A stretch of DNA of 64,000 nt from Ectopseudomonas alcaliphila. Its GTDB lineage: Bacteria > Pseudomonadota > Gammaproteobacteria > Pseudomonadales > Pseudomonadaceae. Positions 37,488 to 46,697 of the stretch are shown piece by piece. How positions within the stretch are numbered: the stretch's first letter is position 1; each line of letters starts with the position of its first letter. Where the stretch lies: the NCBI RefSeq assembly GCF_900101755.1, contig NZ_FNAE01000003.1, positions 338,715 to 402,714 on the forward strand, in the 5' to 3' direction. Below the pieces are notes generated by a model that was not told the origin of the DNA, searched no databases, and saw only the letters and a program-made list of their open reading frames with translations. Position numbers and translations under genes: made by a program.

Positions 37488-38714
37488 CTACCCTCGTATA
37501 GTTACCCCAGCAGCAGCGGGCTCTGGCGCCTCTCTGGGTAATTTTAGAGTAAGCACAATAAGTAGCACACCAACAACACTAATCACGGTATAGACCCCAG
37601 CGAAGCTGCCACTGTGATTGGCCAATAGCCCCGCTCCATAGTTACCAAGGATGCCGCCAGAACCTTGCATCACGTTGGCAATACCAAAGACGGAAATTGC
37701 CATAGCGCTGGAAGATGCCAATTTGGAAACGTAAGCCGGAATAAGCCCAAAAATGGGGTAGAAAGCGGTGGAGAACAATACTGCTGCCACTAGAGGCCAG
37801 TGACCGGATGGCTGCACCACAAATATAAGTGCTGCTATCACCACGCAACAATACACAAAGATCATCGCAGCACGTAAACCGATTAGGTCAGAAAGCCAGC
37901 CGATTGCAAGACCGGCGAACATACCTACAAAACCGATTACGGCCCAGACCTGAGCGGTATATTGCACATCAAATCCAAGCTCAGTACGCAGATAAGAAGA
38001 GAGGTAGGTCTGAAAAGGAAAGGTGGAGAAGCCTATCAACAAGTTCATCGACCAGACCATTAGTACCCATGGCCTGATCAACTCGGAGCGCAAACTGGGT
38101 AGGGCTATCTCGCCTAAACTTCCTGTCGGCGCGGGTGCCACGTTCCAACTAAGCAACCCTGCCCTCTTGAATACTAGAAGCACTGCCACAGCCATCACCA
38201 ACGTGAGCAGACCAACCACCCACCAAACGCTGCGCCACTCGCCTTGCGGGGCATAGATAGGTACCAACAGGCTGTTAATAGCGACACCGTAGCTTGTACC
38301 GCTTGATACAAGCCCCATGGCTAAGCCTCGGTAACGGTAGGCAACCACCTTGGAAATGACATCAACCATCGGCACGAAAACGGTCGCAGCGGTGCCCGCC
38401 AGCACGACCAGCAACATGCCTAGTACAGCAATGTTGTTCGACAATGGCATCAGCAGTAGCGCCAGCGCACACACTGCTCCGGAAGCCACTATCACATTAC
38501 CGCCTCCCACCCTTGGTGTAAGCCAGACCGCAAGCATTGCGCACACCAAAAATCCAAACTGCGCTGATGCAGTTACAGCGCCGACGAAGGAGAAGCCAAA
38601 CCCCAAAGACGCCTGCATGTCGGGTACGAGTTGTGCAAACAGGTATATCCCGAAGCCGTAACTGGCCGCCACCAGGCTGGTCAACAACACCACAATCGCA
38701 GCATTTAAACGCAT
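37488..38714 (-). CDS. MFS transporter
   Basis: 408 residues with twelve predicted membrane helices. The order of A-S-Y-G-F-G-I-Y-L-F-A-Q, G-L-A-M-G-L-V-S-S-G-T-S-Y-G-V and G-L-A-I-G-W-L-S-D-L-I-G-L-R is that of major facilitator proteins of the monocarboxylate/oxalate or CynX-like type. AAGG precedes the ATG. Composition is lower in GC than surrounding core genes. The substrate is unknown. Confidence 0.85.
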   Translation of the reverse strand: MRLNAAIVVLLTSLVAASYGFGIYLFAQLVPDMQASLGFGFSFVGAVTASAQFGFLVCAMLAVWLTPRVGGGNVIVASGAVCALALLLMPLSNNIAVLGMLLVVLAGTAATVFVPMVDVISKVVAYRYRGLAMGLVSSGTSYGVAINSLLVPIYAPQGEWRSVWWVVGLLTLVMAVAVLLVFKRAGLLSWNVAPAPTGSLGEIALPSLRSELIRPWVLMVWSMNLLIGFSTFPFQTYLSSYLRTELGFDVQYTAQVWAVIGFVGMFAGLAIGWLSDLIGLRAAMIFVYCCVVIAALIFVVQPSGHWPLVAAVLFSTAFYPIFGLIPAYVSKLASSSAMAISVFGIANVMQGSGGILGNYGAGLLANHSGSFAGVYTVISVVGVLLIVLTLKLPREAPEPAAAGVTIRG

Positions 38715-39191
38715 GGCTGAACACCTTATGCGGCGCTGGAATTTACAGCCGCAGGTCAGAGCATGGTGTATGGAGTCGAGAAATGGCCGCTCCCAAACTG
38801 CAGATGACCATGTCGGGCTAGTTGGCTCCTAGCCTCTCAGGAAAGCAGGCATAGCGCTGTGCCAAAAGACTTCGCATGCTGCATTTTTTCTGCAACAGCC
38901 CAACTCTACTAAGCCTGTAATCCTGCCAAACGATAAACGCGCCCTCGATTTGCCACTTAACGTCATGTTGCTTGAAAGAGTCACCTGCAACTGATGCAGG
39001 CCTATAGCGGTTGCTGGCCGGTATCATCCACCTCACTTGAGTTCGAACCATAATTCGGGCCGATAAAGCAGGCCCGAATCACCGGCACATCTTGCTGGGT
39101 GAGGGCATCGGCTCTAGCGAATTGGCCAGAGCAGAGGGATACCGTCCATTTCAACCATGCGGCCAGATGGTGCGATCACACTTGCACCAAC
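38715..39191. other. Intergenic stretch with 9-bp stem hairpin
   Basis: 477 bases without a convincing gene. A hairpin ATTCGGGCC - GATAAAGCA - GGCCCGAAT at 39053-39079 could end the minus-strand hydroxyisourate hydrolase transcript, though no T run follows. A 77-codon minus frame at 38818-39051 has no ribosome site and no recognisable motif. Confidence 0.4.
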
Positions 39192-39209
39192 TCAATTGCC
39201 ACGGTACGT

Positions 39210-39602
39210 CTAAAAACCATAGGGGCTGAGCAGCAGCGGAATGTGGTAATGCGGCACGGTACCATCGATTTCAAAGATCACGGGCACCTCGGGGAAGAAG
39301 CTTTTCATGTCGTGCTTCGCGAACCACTCTCCGGTCTTGAACGTCACGCGATAGGTGCCCTTCTCAAGTGCCTTGCCTTCTGGATACAGGGCAGTGATAC
39401 GCCCCTGCTCGTTGGTAACGCCGTCATTGAGCGCCTGCCAGTTCTGGCCATTCTTCTTCTCCAACGTGACGGTCACAGCTGGCGACGGCAGCCCGTCCTG
39501 CAGGTTCAGCACATGAACACTGAGTGGGTTGGCATCTGCCAACGCCAGGGAAGAAAGGCCGCTCAGAATGGCGCCAGCCAGAAGGGTTTTGAGAGCTTTC
39601 AT
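39210..39602 (-). CDS. hiuH: Periplasmic 5-hydroxyisourate hydrolase, truncated by an amber codon
   Basis: 130 residues as written. A signal peptide ends A-L-A-D-A. The mature part begins N-P-L-S-V-H-V-L-N-L-Q-D-G-L-P and holds G-R-I-T-A-L and H-Y-H-I-P-L-L-L-S-P, the transthyretin-like signature of enzymes that hydrolyse 5-hydroxyisourate from urate oxidation. After P-Y-G-F the frame has TAG (39210-39212). It then reads T-Y-R-G-N and TGA at 39192. The family ends S-T-Y-R-G-S, so a serine TCG has become TAG, and the catalytic Y-R-G-S tail is lost unless the amber is suppressed. It is downstream of the GlcG-like gene (14 bases). Confidence 0.85.
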   Translation of the reverse strand: MKALKTLLAGAILSGLSSLALADANPLSVHVLNLQDGLPSPAVTVTLEKKNGQNWQALNDGVTNEQGRITALYPEGKALEKGTYRVTFKTGEWFAKHDMKSFFPEVPVIFEIDGTVPHYHIPLLLSPYGF

Positions 39603-39616
39603 GCTGTATCTCCGAT

Positions 39617-40114
39617 TTATTGATGGATGGAAAGAATCTGTTCGATGGCCTTGAGTGCGCAGGCCTCATCATTGGCAGCACCGCCCGCCCCCGCGACGCC
39701 AATGGCACCGACTACCTGATCACCGACTTTCAGTGGTACACCGCCGCCCAACAGCAGAAGCTCATCGAGCGTGTTGAGGTTCTCGGCGTCGGGGGTGCTG
39801 CGGGCTCGCTCGGCCAACAAGCGGGTTGGTGTTTTCGTCGACAAGGCGGTAAAGGCCTTGCGCTGCGCGGCCAGCGTGTTATGTGGGCCGACGTTGTCGT
39901 CGCGCTGCAGAGCGACCAGATTGCCGCCGCGATCGACGACCGCTACGACCGCGCTGCGGCCTTCGGCGTGGCAGGCAGACAGGGTTGCATCCAGTAGCTG
40001 ATTGGCCAGCGGCAACGTGACGTCCTGACGCATCGCAACTTGCTCGTTGGCCCATGAGCTGGATGCGAGGATCGACAGCGTCAGTGCGGACAGGGTGATG
40101 TGAAGCTTGGGCAT
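39617..40114 (-). CDS. GlcG/HbpS-family secreted protein
   Basis: 165 residues from ATG 40114 (AGGAG upstream). A signal peptide ends S-S-W-A-N. The mature domain has the GlcG/HbpS fold (A-V-V-A-V-V-D-R-G-G-N-L-V-A-L-Q-R, L-A-A-Q-R-K-A-F-T-A, L-L-L-L-G-G-G-V-P-L, G-A-I-G-V-A-G-A). HbpS relatives bind haem or cob(II)alamin-like ligands and can sense oxidative stress in partnership with two-component systems. It is the first gene of the minus-strand pair with hiuH and divergent from the regulator at 40261. Confidence 0.85.
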   Translation of the reverse strand: MPKLHITLSALTLSILASSSWANEQVAMRQDVTLPLANQLLDATLSACHAEGRSAVVAVVDRGGNLVALQRDDNVGPHNTLAAQRKAFTALSTKTPTRLLAERARSTPDAENLNTLDELLLLGGGVPLKVGDQVVGAIGVAGAGGAANDEACALKAIEQILSIHQ

Positions 40115-40192
40115 GCCGTTCTCCTGGTTAGGCTCTGCTGAGCGGATGCCGGCAATCTTGCCCACCTGCGACCGGCAGATGGATTGCGTCAG

Positions 40193-40210
40193 GATTACGA
40201 ATTTGTAATG
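40193..40210. promoter_or_regulatory. HprR/CusR-type box
   Basis: GATTACGAATTTGTAATG is a near-perfect palindrome (ATTACGAA/TTTGTAAT). It matches 15 of 18 bases of the E. coli HprR box as I remember it, CATTACAAAATTGTAATG. It lies in the 146-base gap between the GlcG-like gene and the response regulator, where it can serve both directions. Confidence 0.72.
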
Positions 40211-40260
40211 GGAGTCAGCAGCGGTTGCGCCTAGGCTATGCACAGGCTCGGGAGATAGAA

Positions 40261-40932
40261 ATGCGCATTCTGGTGGTGGAAGACGAAGTCAAAACAGCTG
40301 ACTACCTGAGAAAGGGGTTGAGCGAATCAGGCTTCATGGTCGAGGTCGCGTTGAATGGCCTGGATGGTCAGCATCTCGTACAGGAGTTCGAATTCGACCT
40401 GATCATTCTCGACGTCATGCTGCCGGGACTCGATGGTTGGCAGTTGCTGCAGATCATTCGGCGCAGGCATGACACCCCGGTGCTGTTTCTGACCGCTCGC
40501 GACGCAGTGGAGGATCGGGTCAAGGGGCTGGAGCTGGGCGCCGACGATTACCTGATAAAGCCCTTTTCCTATGCCGAGTTGCTCGCCAGGGTTCGCACGC
40601 TTCTGAGAAGAGGGCCGCCCCGCGAAATAGAACACTTCCAGGTAGCGGACCTTGCGCTCGATCTGCTCAAGCGCAAGGTCAGCCGCGCAGGTGATCGTCT
40701 CAACCTGACGAACAAGGAGTTCGCACTGCTCCACCTTTTGCTCAGCAGACAGGGTGAAGTCCTGTCGAGGGCTCTGATCGCCTCGCACGTCTGGCAAATG
40801 AATTTCGACAGCGACACCAACGTGGTGGACGTGGCCATTCGACGGCTGCGCGCAAAAGTTGACGATCCCTACCCACTAAAACTGATTCACACCGTGAGGG
40901 GCATGGGCTACATGCTGGATCTTCAGGCATGA
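40261..40932 (+). CDS. OmpR-family response regulator, HprR/CopR-like
   Basis: 223 residues from ATG 40261. The receiver domain has E7-D8 and the phospho-acceptor D51 ([10 protein letters not shown]). The C-terminal winged helix ends [13 protein letters not shown] and T-V-R-G-M-G-Y. This is the heavy-metal/oxidant subgroup (CusR, CopR, HprR). E. coli hprRS (yedWV) lies beside hiuH and controls it. The same neighbourhood and the box upstream support an HprR-like role here. Overlaps the kinase gene by 4 bases (ATGA). Confidence 0.88.
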   Translation: MRILVVEDEVKTADYLRKGLSESGFMVEVALNGLDGQHLVQEFEFDLIILDVMLPGLDGWQLLQIIRRRHDTPVLFLTARDAVEDRVKGLELGADDYLIKPFSYAELLARVRTLLRRGPPREIEHFQVADLALDLLKRKVSRAGDRLNLTNKEFALLHLLLSRQGEVLSRALIASHVWQMNFDSDTNVVDVAIRRLRAKVDDPYPLKLIHTVRGMGYMLDLQA

Positions 40933-42377
40933 AACTGTGGCCCAGAACGCTCAGTCTGCGCCTGGCGCTGATGTTCGCGCTTTCGAGTTGCGTGCTGCTC
41001 GGTGCCGTGGCGACCTACCTGTATCACTCTCTTGAGCGGGAAATCCTCTGGCGAGATGACCAGGCTCTGCTCGGTCGCCTGCAACGCATGCAGGCTCTTC
41101 TGGATGACACCGAGAGCATCGAAGCCTTACGCAGTCGCCCCCAGCTTTACGAAAACATGCTGGGCAACAGGGACAATTTCCTGTGGATAGTCGATGCTGC
41201 CGATCACATGCTGATCGAGGTAAACCCGGCGTCGCTGCCGTTACCCAAATTACCGGATGCCTCTTCACCCAAGCTGGGCAATGATCCTCACAACACCTCC
41301 CTGCGCCTGGCCTGGCTGGACGTATCGCGCGCCGGAGGGCGTCTGAAACTGATCGCCGGCAAGCATTCAGATGAGCGCAACCAGATGCTCAGCGCCTATC
41401 GGACCAGGATCTGGGTGGCGCTTGTAGCAGGTGCATTACTGGCCTTTGCGCTGGGCTGGCTGGTCAGTCGGAGAGGTCTGCGGCCCGTCAGAACGCTCGC
41501 GACTCAGGCAGCAGGCATCGACGCTCGCCATCTTCACATGCGCCTTGATGACTTCGCCGATACCGTCGAGCTTGAAGTGCTGAGTCAGGCGCTCAACCAG
41601 ATGCTGGACAGGCTGGAACAGGGCTTCGCGCAACTGTCGCGTTTTTCCGAAGACCTGGCTCACGAGATGCGCACGCCTTTGACTAACCTGATGGGCCAAA
41701 GCCAGCAATTGCTCGGCCGCAGCCGCTCACCCGAGGAATACCAGAACGTGCTGGCCTCCAATCTGGAAGAGTATGAGCGACTGGCGCGGATGATCGACAG
41801 CATGCTGTTTCTGGCCAGGTGCGAGCAGCCCAAGGCCACACTAAAGCGCGAACCGGTCGACCTATACGTTCTTGTCGAACAACTGTGTGAGTATTTCGAA
41901 GGCATGGCGGAAGACCGCGGCATACACCTAGTCAACCGCAGCAAAGGCACGCTCGACGCAGAACCGGAACTCCTGCGTCGAGCTTTGGCCAACCTCACCG
42001 CTAACGCTCTTCGTTATGGTGCCGCTGATAGCCCAGTCACAATCAGTACAAAGATGGAGGCGAATACCCTGGAAATCATGGTCCACAACCTGGGCATCCC
42101 CATCGAGGCAAGGCACCTGCCTCACCTGTTCGAGCGTTTCTATCGCTGTGATGCCTCACGTAATCAACCCGATGACTCCGGCGGACTCGGGCTGGCGATT
42201 GTCCAATCGATCATGCGTATTCATATGGGTGAGGCCAGTGTCAAAAGCGACGCTACAGGAACGGTCTTCAGCTTGCATTTTACATTTGGCAGTTGCAGAA
42301 CCGGAGTGCAACCATCTGGCGAAAGTCGAACATCTGCACTTAACCAATTATCCGTGAGTTCCGGGACAGACCAGTAG
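40929..42377 (+). CDS. Sensor histidine kinase, HprS/CusS-like
   Basis: 482 residues: TM1 (about 10-31), periplasmic loop (about 32-160), TM2 (about 161-180), HAMP, and a dimerisation domain with the phosphorylated histidine H245 in [13 protein letters not shown]. An ATPase domain follows with N-A-L-R-Y-G and a degenerate G1 box (S-G-G-L-G-L-A-I-V). The heavy-metal sensor family matches. Given its neighbours it may sense reactive oxygen or chlorine species, as HprS does. The C-terminal 30 residues are an extension beyond the kinase domain. Confidence 0.87.
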   Translation: MKLWPRTLSLRLALMFALSSCVLLGAVATYLYHSLEREILWRDDQALLGRLQRMQALLDDTESIEALRSRPQLYENMLGNRDNFLWIVDAADHMLIEVNPASLPLPKLPDASSPKLGNDPHNTSLRLAWLDVSRAGGRLKLIAGKHSDERNQMLSAYRTRIWVALVAGALLAFALGWLVSRRGLRPVRTLATQAAGIDARHLHMRLDDFADTVELEVLSQALNQMLDRLEQGFAQLSRFSEDLAHEMRTPLTNLMGQSQQLLGRSRSPEEYQNVLASNLEEYERLARMIDSMLFLARCEQPKATLKREPVDLYVLVEQLCEYFEGMAEDRGIHLVNRSKGTLDAEPELLRRALANLTANALRYGAADSPVTISTKMEANTLEIMVHNLGIPIEARHLPHLFERFYRCDASRNQPDDSGGLGLAIVQSIMRIHMGEASVKSDATGTVFSLHFTFGSCRTGVQPSGESRTSALNQLSVSSGTDQ

Positions 42378-42563
42378 CGGATGATCCTGATGGCGTTATC
42401 GGAGCTAAACCTTCTGCTTCTAGTGGAGTGACTGACACTGCTTTGAGCGTTTCAGTCCTTGCTGAAAAGACTGAAAAAAGGCTGGGCTCGCTATGATCCA
42501 CTCCACATCAATGCGAACGAATAGCTGATGAGCTTGAGTCAGCACGCAGCATCTTTCCGCAGC

Positions 42564-42591
42564 AATGGCGGCGCGTTATCGCGCCGCCATT
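42564..42591. terminator. GC-rich hairpin between the kinase and TonB receptor
   Basis: AATGGCGGCGCG - TTAT - CGCGCCGCCATT is a perfect 12-bp stem. No T run follows on either side, but it lies between two converging genes (kinase and receptor), 8 bases beyond the receptor stop, so it is a likely terminator. Confidence 0.65.
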
Positions 42592-42598
42592 AACGGTT

Positions 42599-44821
42599 CT
42601 AGAAATCCACCGTGGCCGAGAGTTGTACCGTGCGAGGCTCCCCCAGACCCAGGCTGGAAGTCAGCGGCATTCCCCAGTATGCCTTGTTGGTCAGATTGGT
42701 CACTGCCCCCCGCAAGGTTACCGGGCGACTTGCGACCTGCGTGGCATAGCGAGCACCCACGTCGAAGAGCGTGTAACCCGGTATCGACAAGGAGTTATCG
42801 GCGCTGATGTACTGTTTGGAGACCGACGTGGCATTGGCCGTCAGTGTCAGGCCATCAACAACCGGCGCATCCCACTCCACCCCTAACTTGCCTTGTAATT
42901 TAGGCATCCCGGTTGCCTGTTTACCTTCGTTGGCAGCCCTCGCACTCTTGAGTACCTCGGCTTCGACATAAGCGACGCCGCCCATCAGCCGCACGTCGCT
43001 CAATGGCGAACCGAAGAAGCCCCATTCGACACCGCGGTTACGCTGCTCACCGCCAAATGAATAAACATTGGTAACCGGATCGATATAACTGCTTGGTCGT
43101 TCGATCTGATAAAGGGCAAGCGTATGGGTGAAATCGCCGAGGTCCAGCTTCAACCCGACTTCCTTCTGTTTCGATTTGTAGGGCTCGAATACCTCGCCCG
43201 AGTTGCTGGACGTAATGGGGGCCACGCCTCCCTTGCTAAGCCCCTCGATGTAGTTGGCATAGACGGACAAATCATCGCTGAGCTTGATTAGCAGAGCAGC
43301 TGCCGGCGTCGTAGCACTTTCGTTGTAGTGGGTACTGCGCGCACCGGTACTTGTGCTGTAGGTGTCGGTCACCACCTGCTGGCGACGCATCCCCAGGGTT
43401 AGCTGCAAGCGATCATCCAAGACTGATAACGTGTCAGCTGCTCCATAGCTGGCGAGGCGATTTTCCAGATGTTGCACCGCAGGCCACGCCTCTGGGGCCG
43501 CTGGACCCCAGACCGGGTTGTAGATGTTGGTCGTCCAGTTGGCGCCGGGCACTGAGCGACGTCCAAAGTCTTTCTGCTCGTCGCCATAATGGGTGGCGTT
43601 GACTGTCATCTGATGTTGGATGCCCGCCGTCTGGAATCTACCTCGCAAGCCGGCCTCGCCGGACGTTTTATCCAGCTCCATCTTCAACTGCCCCATGGTG
43701 GTGGTGTAGTCGCCTGCGTTATTGATTACCTGGGCAGACATGGTGCCGCTGTAAGCGTAATCGGTCTTGCTTGCTCCAATGGCGGCGTAAGCCTGCAACT
43801 GCTCATTGAAGTCGAAGTCACCAGCGATGATCGCCCCTTTGTCCTTCGTTTCGACGTAAGCCCAGTCCGGGTTCAACAGGGTGTCGGATTTTGGCGGTTT
43901 GGGCACCGCCACGTTTGGCGCGAGGCTGATTCCTCGGTTCTGGCCCTTGACCCGGTCTTCGGCGCTGTACAGATCCAGCGACAGCCGGGCGCGCTCGCCG
44001 CGCCAGTCCAGAGCAAGCGAAGAAACCCCGACCTTCATCTGCTGATCGTCGACCGAAGTGTCGCCATCTCGATACACCTGATTGAAGCGGATGCCGAACT
44101 GCTGCTCTTCGCCAAATCGCCGCCCCACATCGAGATGGCCTCCGAACTGGGCGTCTGACATGTAGTTGGCGGTCAGGCGTGTGAGTGGCATCTCGCCCGC
44201 GCGCTTGGGTACGAGGTTGACGGTACCGGCGACGGATCCGTTTGGCGGCATACCATTAAGTAAGGCTGACGGCCCCTTCAGTACCTCGATGCGCTCGAAC
44301 ATTTCCGGCGAGGTGCGGTAGTAAGGCGCGATGCCAAACAGCCCGCCGAAACTCATGTCGCTGCTGCTCGAAGCGAGCCCACGGATCAGATAGTTCTCGC
44401 TGTAGGTGCCGGTAAGGCCGTTGCTGAACACCGATGGATCAGTGGCAGCGATCACATCTGTGATGTTCTGCGCCTGGGTATCGGCGATGAATTTTTCGGT
44501 GTAACTGATGGTGCTGAACGGTGTTTCCATGAAGTCCTTGTTGCCCAGCAGCCCAACCCGGCTGCCGTAGGCCACCTGCCCACCTGCGTACTCGGCAGGC
44601 AGTAGCTCCCGCTCCGGGCTCTTGCCCTGAATCAGCGTGGCCGGCAGCACCGAGACGTCGTCTGGCTCTATCAACTCGGACTCTGCTGCGCCTGGCGGGT
44701 CATTGGCCAGGGCCGGGCTGCTCAGTGCAATTCCCAGCAACACGGCTTGCACGGCAATGGCGACGGGATTACGGGAGAAAGCTGCAAGAGGTCGTGCGCT
44801 GTACTGATCGATGATATTCAC
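42599..44821 (-). CDS. TonB-dependent siderophore receptor
   Basis: 740 residues from a GTG at 44821 (GGAG 7 bases upstream). The signal peptide ends S-P-A-L-A. A plug domain (Y-L-I-R-G-L, E-R-I-E-V-L-K-G-P-S-A-L-L-N-G) is followed by a long barrel ending Q-L-S-A-T-V-D-F with the terminal aromatic residue required for outer-membrane insertion. It is a FecA/FhuE-type siderophore receptor. It closes the minus-strand uptake locus, 113 bases after the binding protein, and may have its own promoter. Confidence 0.93.
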   Translation of the reverse strand: MNIIDQYSARPLAAFSRNPVAIAVQAVLLGIALSSPALANDPPGAAESELIEPDDVSVLPATLIQGKSPERELLPAEYAGGQVAYGSRVGLLGNKDFMETPFSTISYTEKFIADTQAQNITDVIAATDPSVFSNGLTGTYSENYLIRGLASSSSDMSFGGLFGIAPYYRTSPEMFERIEVLKGPSALLNGMPPNGSVAGTVNLVPKRAGEMPLTRLTANYMSDAQFGGHLDVGRRFGEEQQFGIRFNQVYRDGDTSVDDQQMKVGVSSLALDWRGERARLSLDLYSAEDRVKGQNRGISLAPNVAVPKPPKSDTLLNPDWAYVETKDKGAIIAGDFDFNEQLQAYAAIGASKTDYAYSGTMSAQVINNAGDYTTTMGQLKMELDKTSGEAGLRGRFQTAGIQHQMTVNATHYGDEQKDFGRRSVPGANWTTNIYNPVWGPAAPEAWPAVQHLENRLASYGAADTLSVLDDRLQLTLGMRRQQVVTDTYSTSTGARSTHYNESATTPAAALLIKLSDDLSVYANYIEGLSKGGVAPITSSNSGEVFEPYKSKQKEVGLKLDLGDFTHTLALYQIERPSSYIDPVTNVYSFGGEQRNRGVEWGFFGSPLSDVRLMGGVAYVEAEVLKSARAANEGKQATGMPKLQGKLGVEWDAPVVDGLTLTANATSVSKQYISADNSLSIPGYTLFDVGARYATQVASRPVTLRGAVTNLTNKAYWGMPLTSSLGLGEPRTVQLSATVDF

Positions 44822-44934
44822 GCTAGGGCTCCATGTGGTGTAGCAGTACTTTTCTCAGGGCGAGCTAAAGCGACGGAGCCCATGCGCATCACAGGCTCAC
44901 GAATCAAAAGCTCAGGGTTAACTCAGGGGGTGTA

Positions 44935-45936
44935 TCAGAGCTGGTAGCCCTTGATCACGTCATCGATGATCAACCTCAGCGAGGTGGGGCTGGCGGCTGT
45001 TACGTACCAGGCCTCGGGATCGACGAAGATCACCCGGTGGTTCTTCCAAGCGCTGGTCTGTCGCAACAACGGGTTGCCCATGCTCTCAGCGTTCATGGTG
45101 GAACGGCGCTCCATCACGGCAGTGCGATCCACCACATAGATGATGTCGGGATTGGCCTGCTGGATGAACTCGCTGGAAATCGGCTGGCCATGCAGGCCTG
45201 CCTCGACCATTGGCCCTGCCGGTTTTACCCCCAGTGCTTCGAATACGAAGCCATAGCGTGATTTCACGCCGAAGGAACTGAAGGCGCCGTTGTTGTGAAG
45301 CACCACCAGAGCACGCTCAGGGCGATCGGCTGTCACTTGCCGAGCCTGCACGACCTTGGCATCGAGTTCGCGAGCCTTGTCGTCAGCCAGCTGCTGTTTG
45401 CCAAAGATCTCTCCCAACACCTTCAGGTGTCCCTTGATGATGTCGATATGGCCAGCCTCACTGTCGCGATAGTCCACGTCGAACTGGATGGTTGGTGCCA
45501 TTTTGCTCAGCTCACCATAGTGGTTTGCCTGCAGCGAGGTAATCAGGATCAGATCCGGTTTGCTCGCATGCACGCGCTCCAGGTTGGGCTGAACGATGGA
45601 ACCGAGATCCTCGACATCGGCCAAGTCTCTGTATTTGCCCAGGAAGTGCGGGATGAAATCTTTGGGCATGCCGGTCACTGGCACGTTTAGCTGGTCAAGA
45701 AAGTCGACCTCGTTCATGTCCAGCGCTGCTACCCGCTGCGGCAGCTTCTCTACAACGGTAGTGCCGAGTTGATGCTGCACATTTACCGGAGTGTAAGGCG
45801 CCAACTCTGCCCCGCTAGTGTTCGCCGGCGCACTGGCGGTTTGCTCGTTACAGCCTGACAGCACACATATTGTCATCACCATCAGGGCTAGGGCCCACCC
45901 GCTGTTTCGCTGGTTGTTGATCATCGCCGTTCTCAT
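44935..45936 (-). CDS. Iron-siderophore ABC substrate-binding lipoprotein
   Basis: 333 residues from ATG 45936, which overlaps the ATPase stop as ATGA; alternatives at 45957 and 45924 exist. Lipobox V-L-S-G-C. The body (V-V-E-K-L-P-Q-R-V-A-A-L-D-M-N-E-V-D-F-L, K-P-D-L-I-L-I-T, Y-V-V-D-R-T-A-V) is a type-3 FepB/FatB/YclQ-like iron-siderophore binding protein. It delivers the ferri-siderophore to the permease pair encoded just upstream. Confidence 0.9.
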   Translation of the reverse strand: MRTAMINNQRNSGWALALMVMTICVLSGCNEQTASAPANTSGAELAPYTPVNVQHQLGTTVVEKLPQRVAALDMNEVDFLDQLNVPVTGMPKDFIPHFLGKYRDLADVEDLGSIVQPNLERVHASKPDLILITSLQANHYGELSKMAPTIQFDVDYRDSEAGHIDIIKGHLKVLGEIFGKQQLADDKARELDAKVVQARQVTADRPERALVVLHNNGAFSSFGVKSRYGFVFEALGVKPAGPMVEAGLHGQPISSEFIQQANPDIIYVVDRTAVMERRSTMNAESMGNPLLRQTSAWKNHRVIFVDPEAWYVTAASPTSLRLIIDDVIKGYQL

Positions 45937-46697
45937 AGTGGATTGAAGTAGTTGCATAAGCGCCCGTGGCGTCCTTGGGTGATCTCGAAGTTCAAGCCAT
46001 ATAGCTCGCTCATCCGCGCCTCGGTCACCACCTCGGCCACGCTGCCGGTGTACTGCACAGCGCCCCGCTTCATGGCGACGATGTAGTCGGAGTAGCTGGC
46101 GGCGAAATTGATGTCATGCACCACCAGGATCACCGTTCGACCCTGTTCGTCGCAGAGCCGGCGCAGTGCGCGCATGATCTGTACGGCGTGCTTGATATCC
46201 AGGTTGTTGAGCGGTTCATCAAGCAACAGCAGGTCGGTTTGCTGGGCGATGGTCATGGCCAAAAAGGACATCTGCCGCTGTCCGCCACTCAGTTCATCGA
46301 GGTAGGCCTGGCGTAATGGCTGTAACTCCAAGAACGCGATAGCGTCATCGACGGCCTGCCGGTCTTGCTCGGTCAAGGTTCCACGGCTGTAGGGGAAACG
46401 GCCAAAGGCAACCAGCTCCTCGACGGTCAGCCGCAAGTTGAAGTCCGGCGCCTGACGTAAGGTGGCAACGCGCTTGGCATACTCGCGAGTTGGGATCTCT
46501 GCAATGCGCTGACGGCCGATAAGTATCTCGCCTCGGCTTGGCTCTAGTAGCCGCGCCATGCTCATCAGCAATGTTGTCTTTCCTGCACCGTTAGGCCCGA
46601 TCAGCGAGGTCAGGCGACGCGCTGGAAACTCGACGCTCACCGCATTCAGCACGGCCTTGGCAGCATAGGTCTTGTGCAGATCGTGGACAGTAATCAT
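45933..46697 (-). CDS. Iron-siderophore ABC transporter ATPase (FepC-like)
   Basis: 254 residues from ATG 46697, which overlaps the permease stop. Walker A G34-P-N-G-A-G-K-T-T42, signature L-S-G-G-Q-R-Q, Walker B L-L-L-L-D-E-P and the H-loop V-H-D-I-N-F-A. It is a BtuD/FepC-type ATPase powering the permeases. Confidence 0.92.
   Translation of the reverse strand: MITVHDLHKTYAAKAVLNAVSVEFPARRLTSLIGPNGAGKTTLLMSMARLLEPSRGEILIGRQRIAEIPTREYAKRVATLRQAPDFNLRLTVEELVAFGRFPYSRGTLTEQDRQAVDDAIAFLELQPLRQAYLDELSGGQRQMSFLAMTIAQQTDLLLLDEPLNNLDIKHAVQIMRALRRLCDEQGRTVILVVHDINFAASYSDYIVAMKRGAVQYTGSVAEVVTEARMSELYGLNFEITQGRHGRLCNYFNPL

Noticed and set aside
38818..39051. 77-codon minus-strand frame
   Set aside because: No ribosome site, no motif, and irregular composition.
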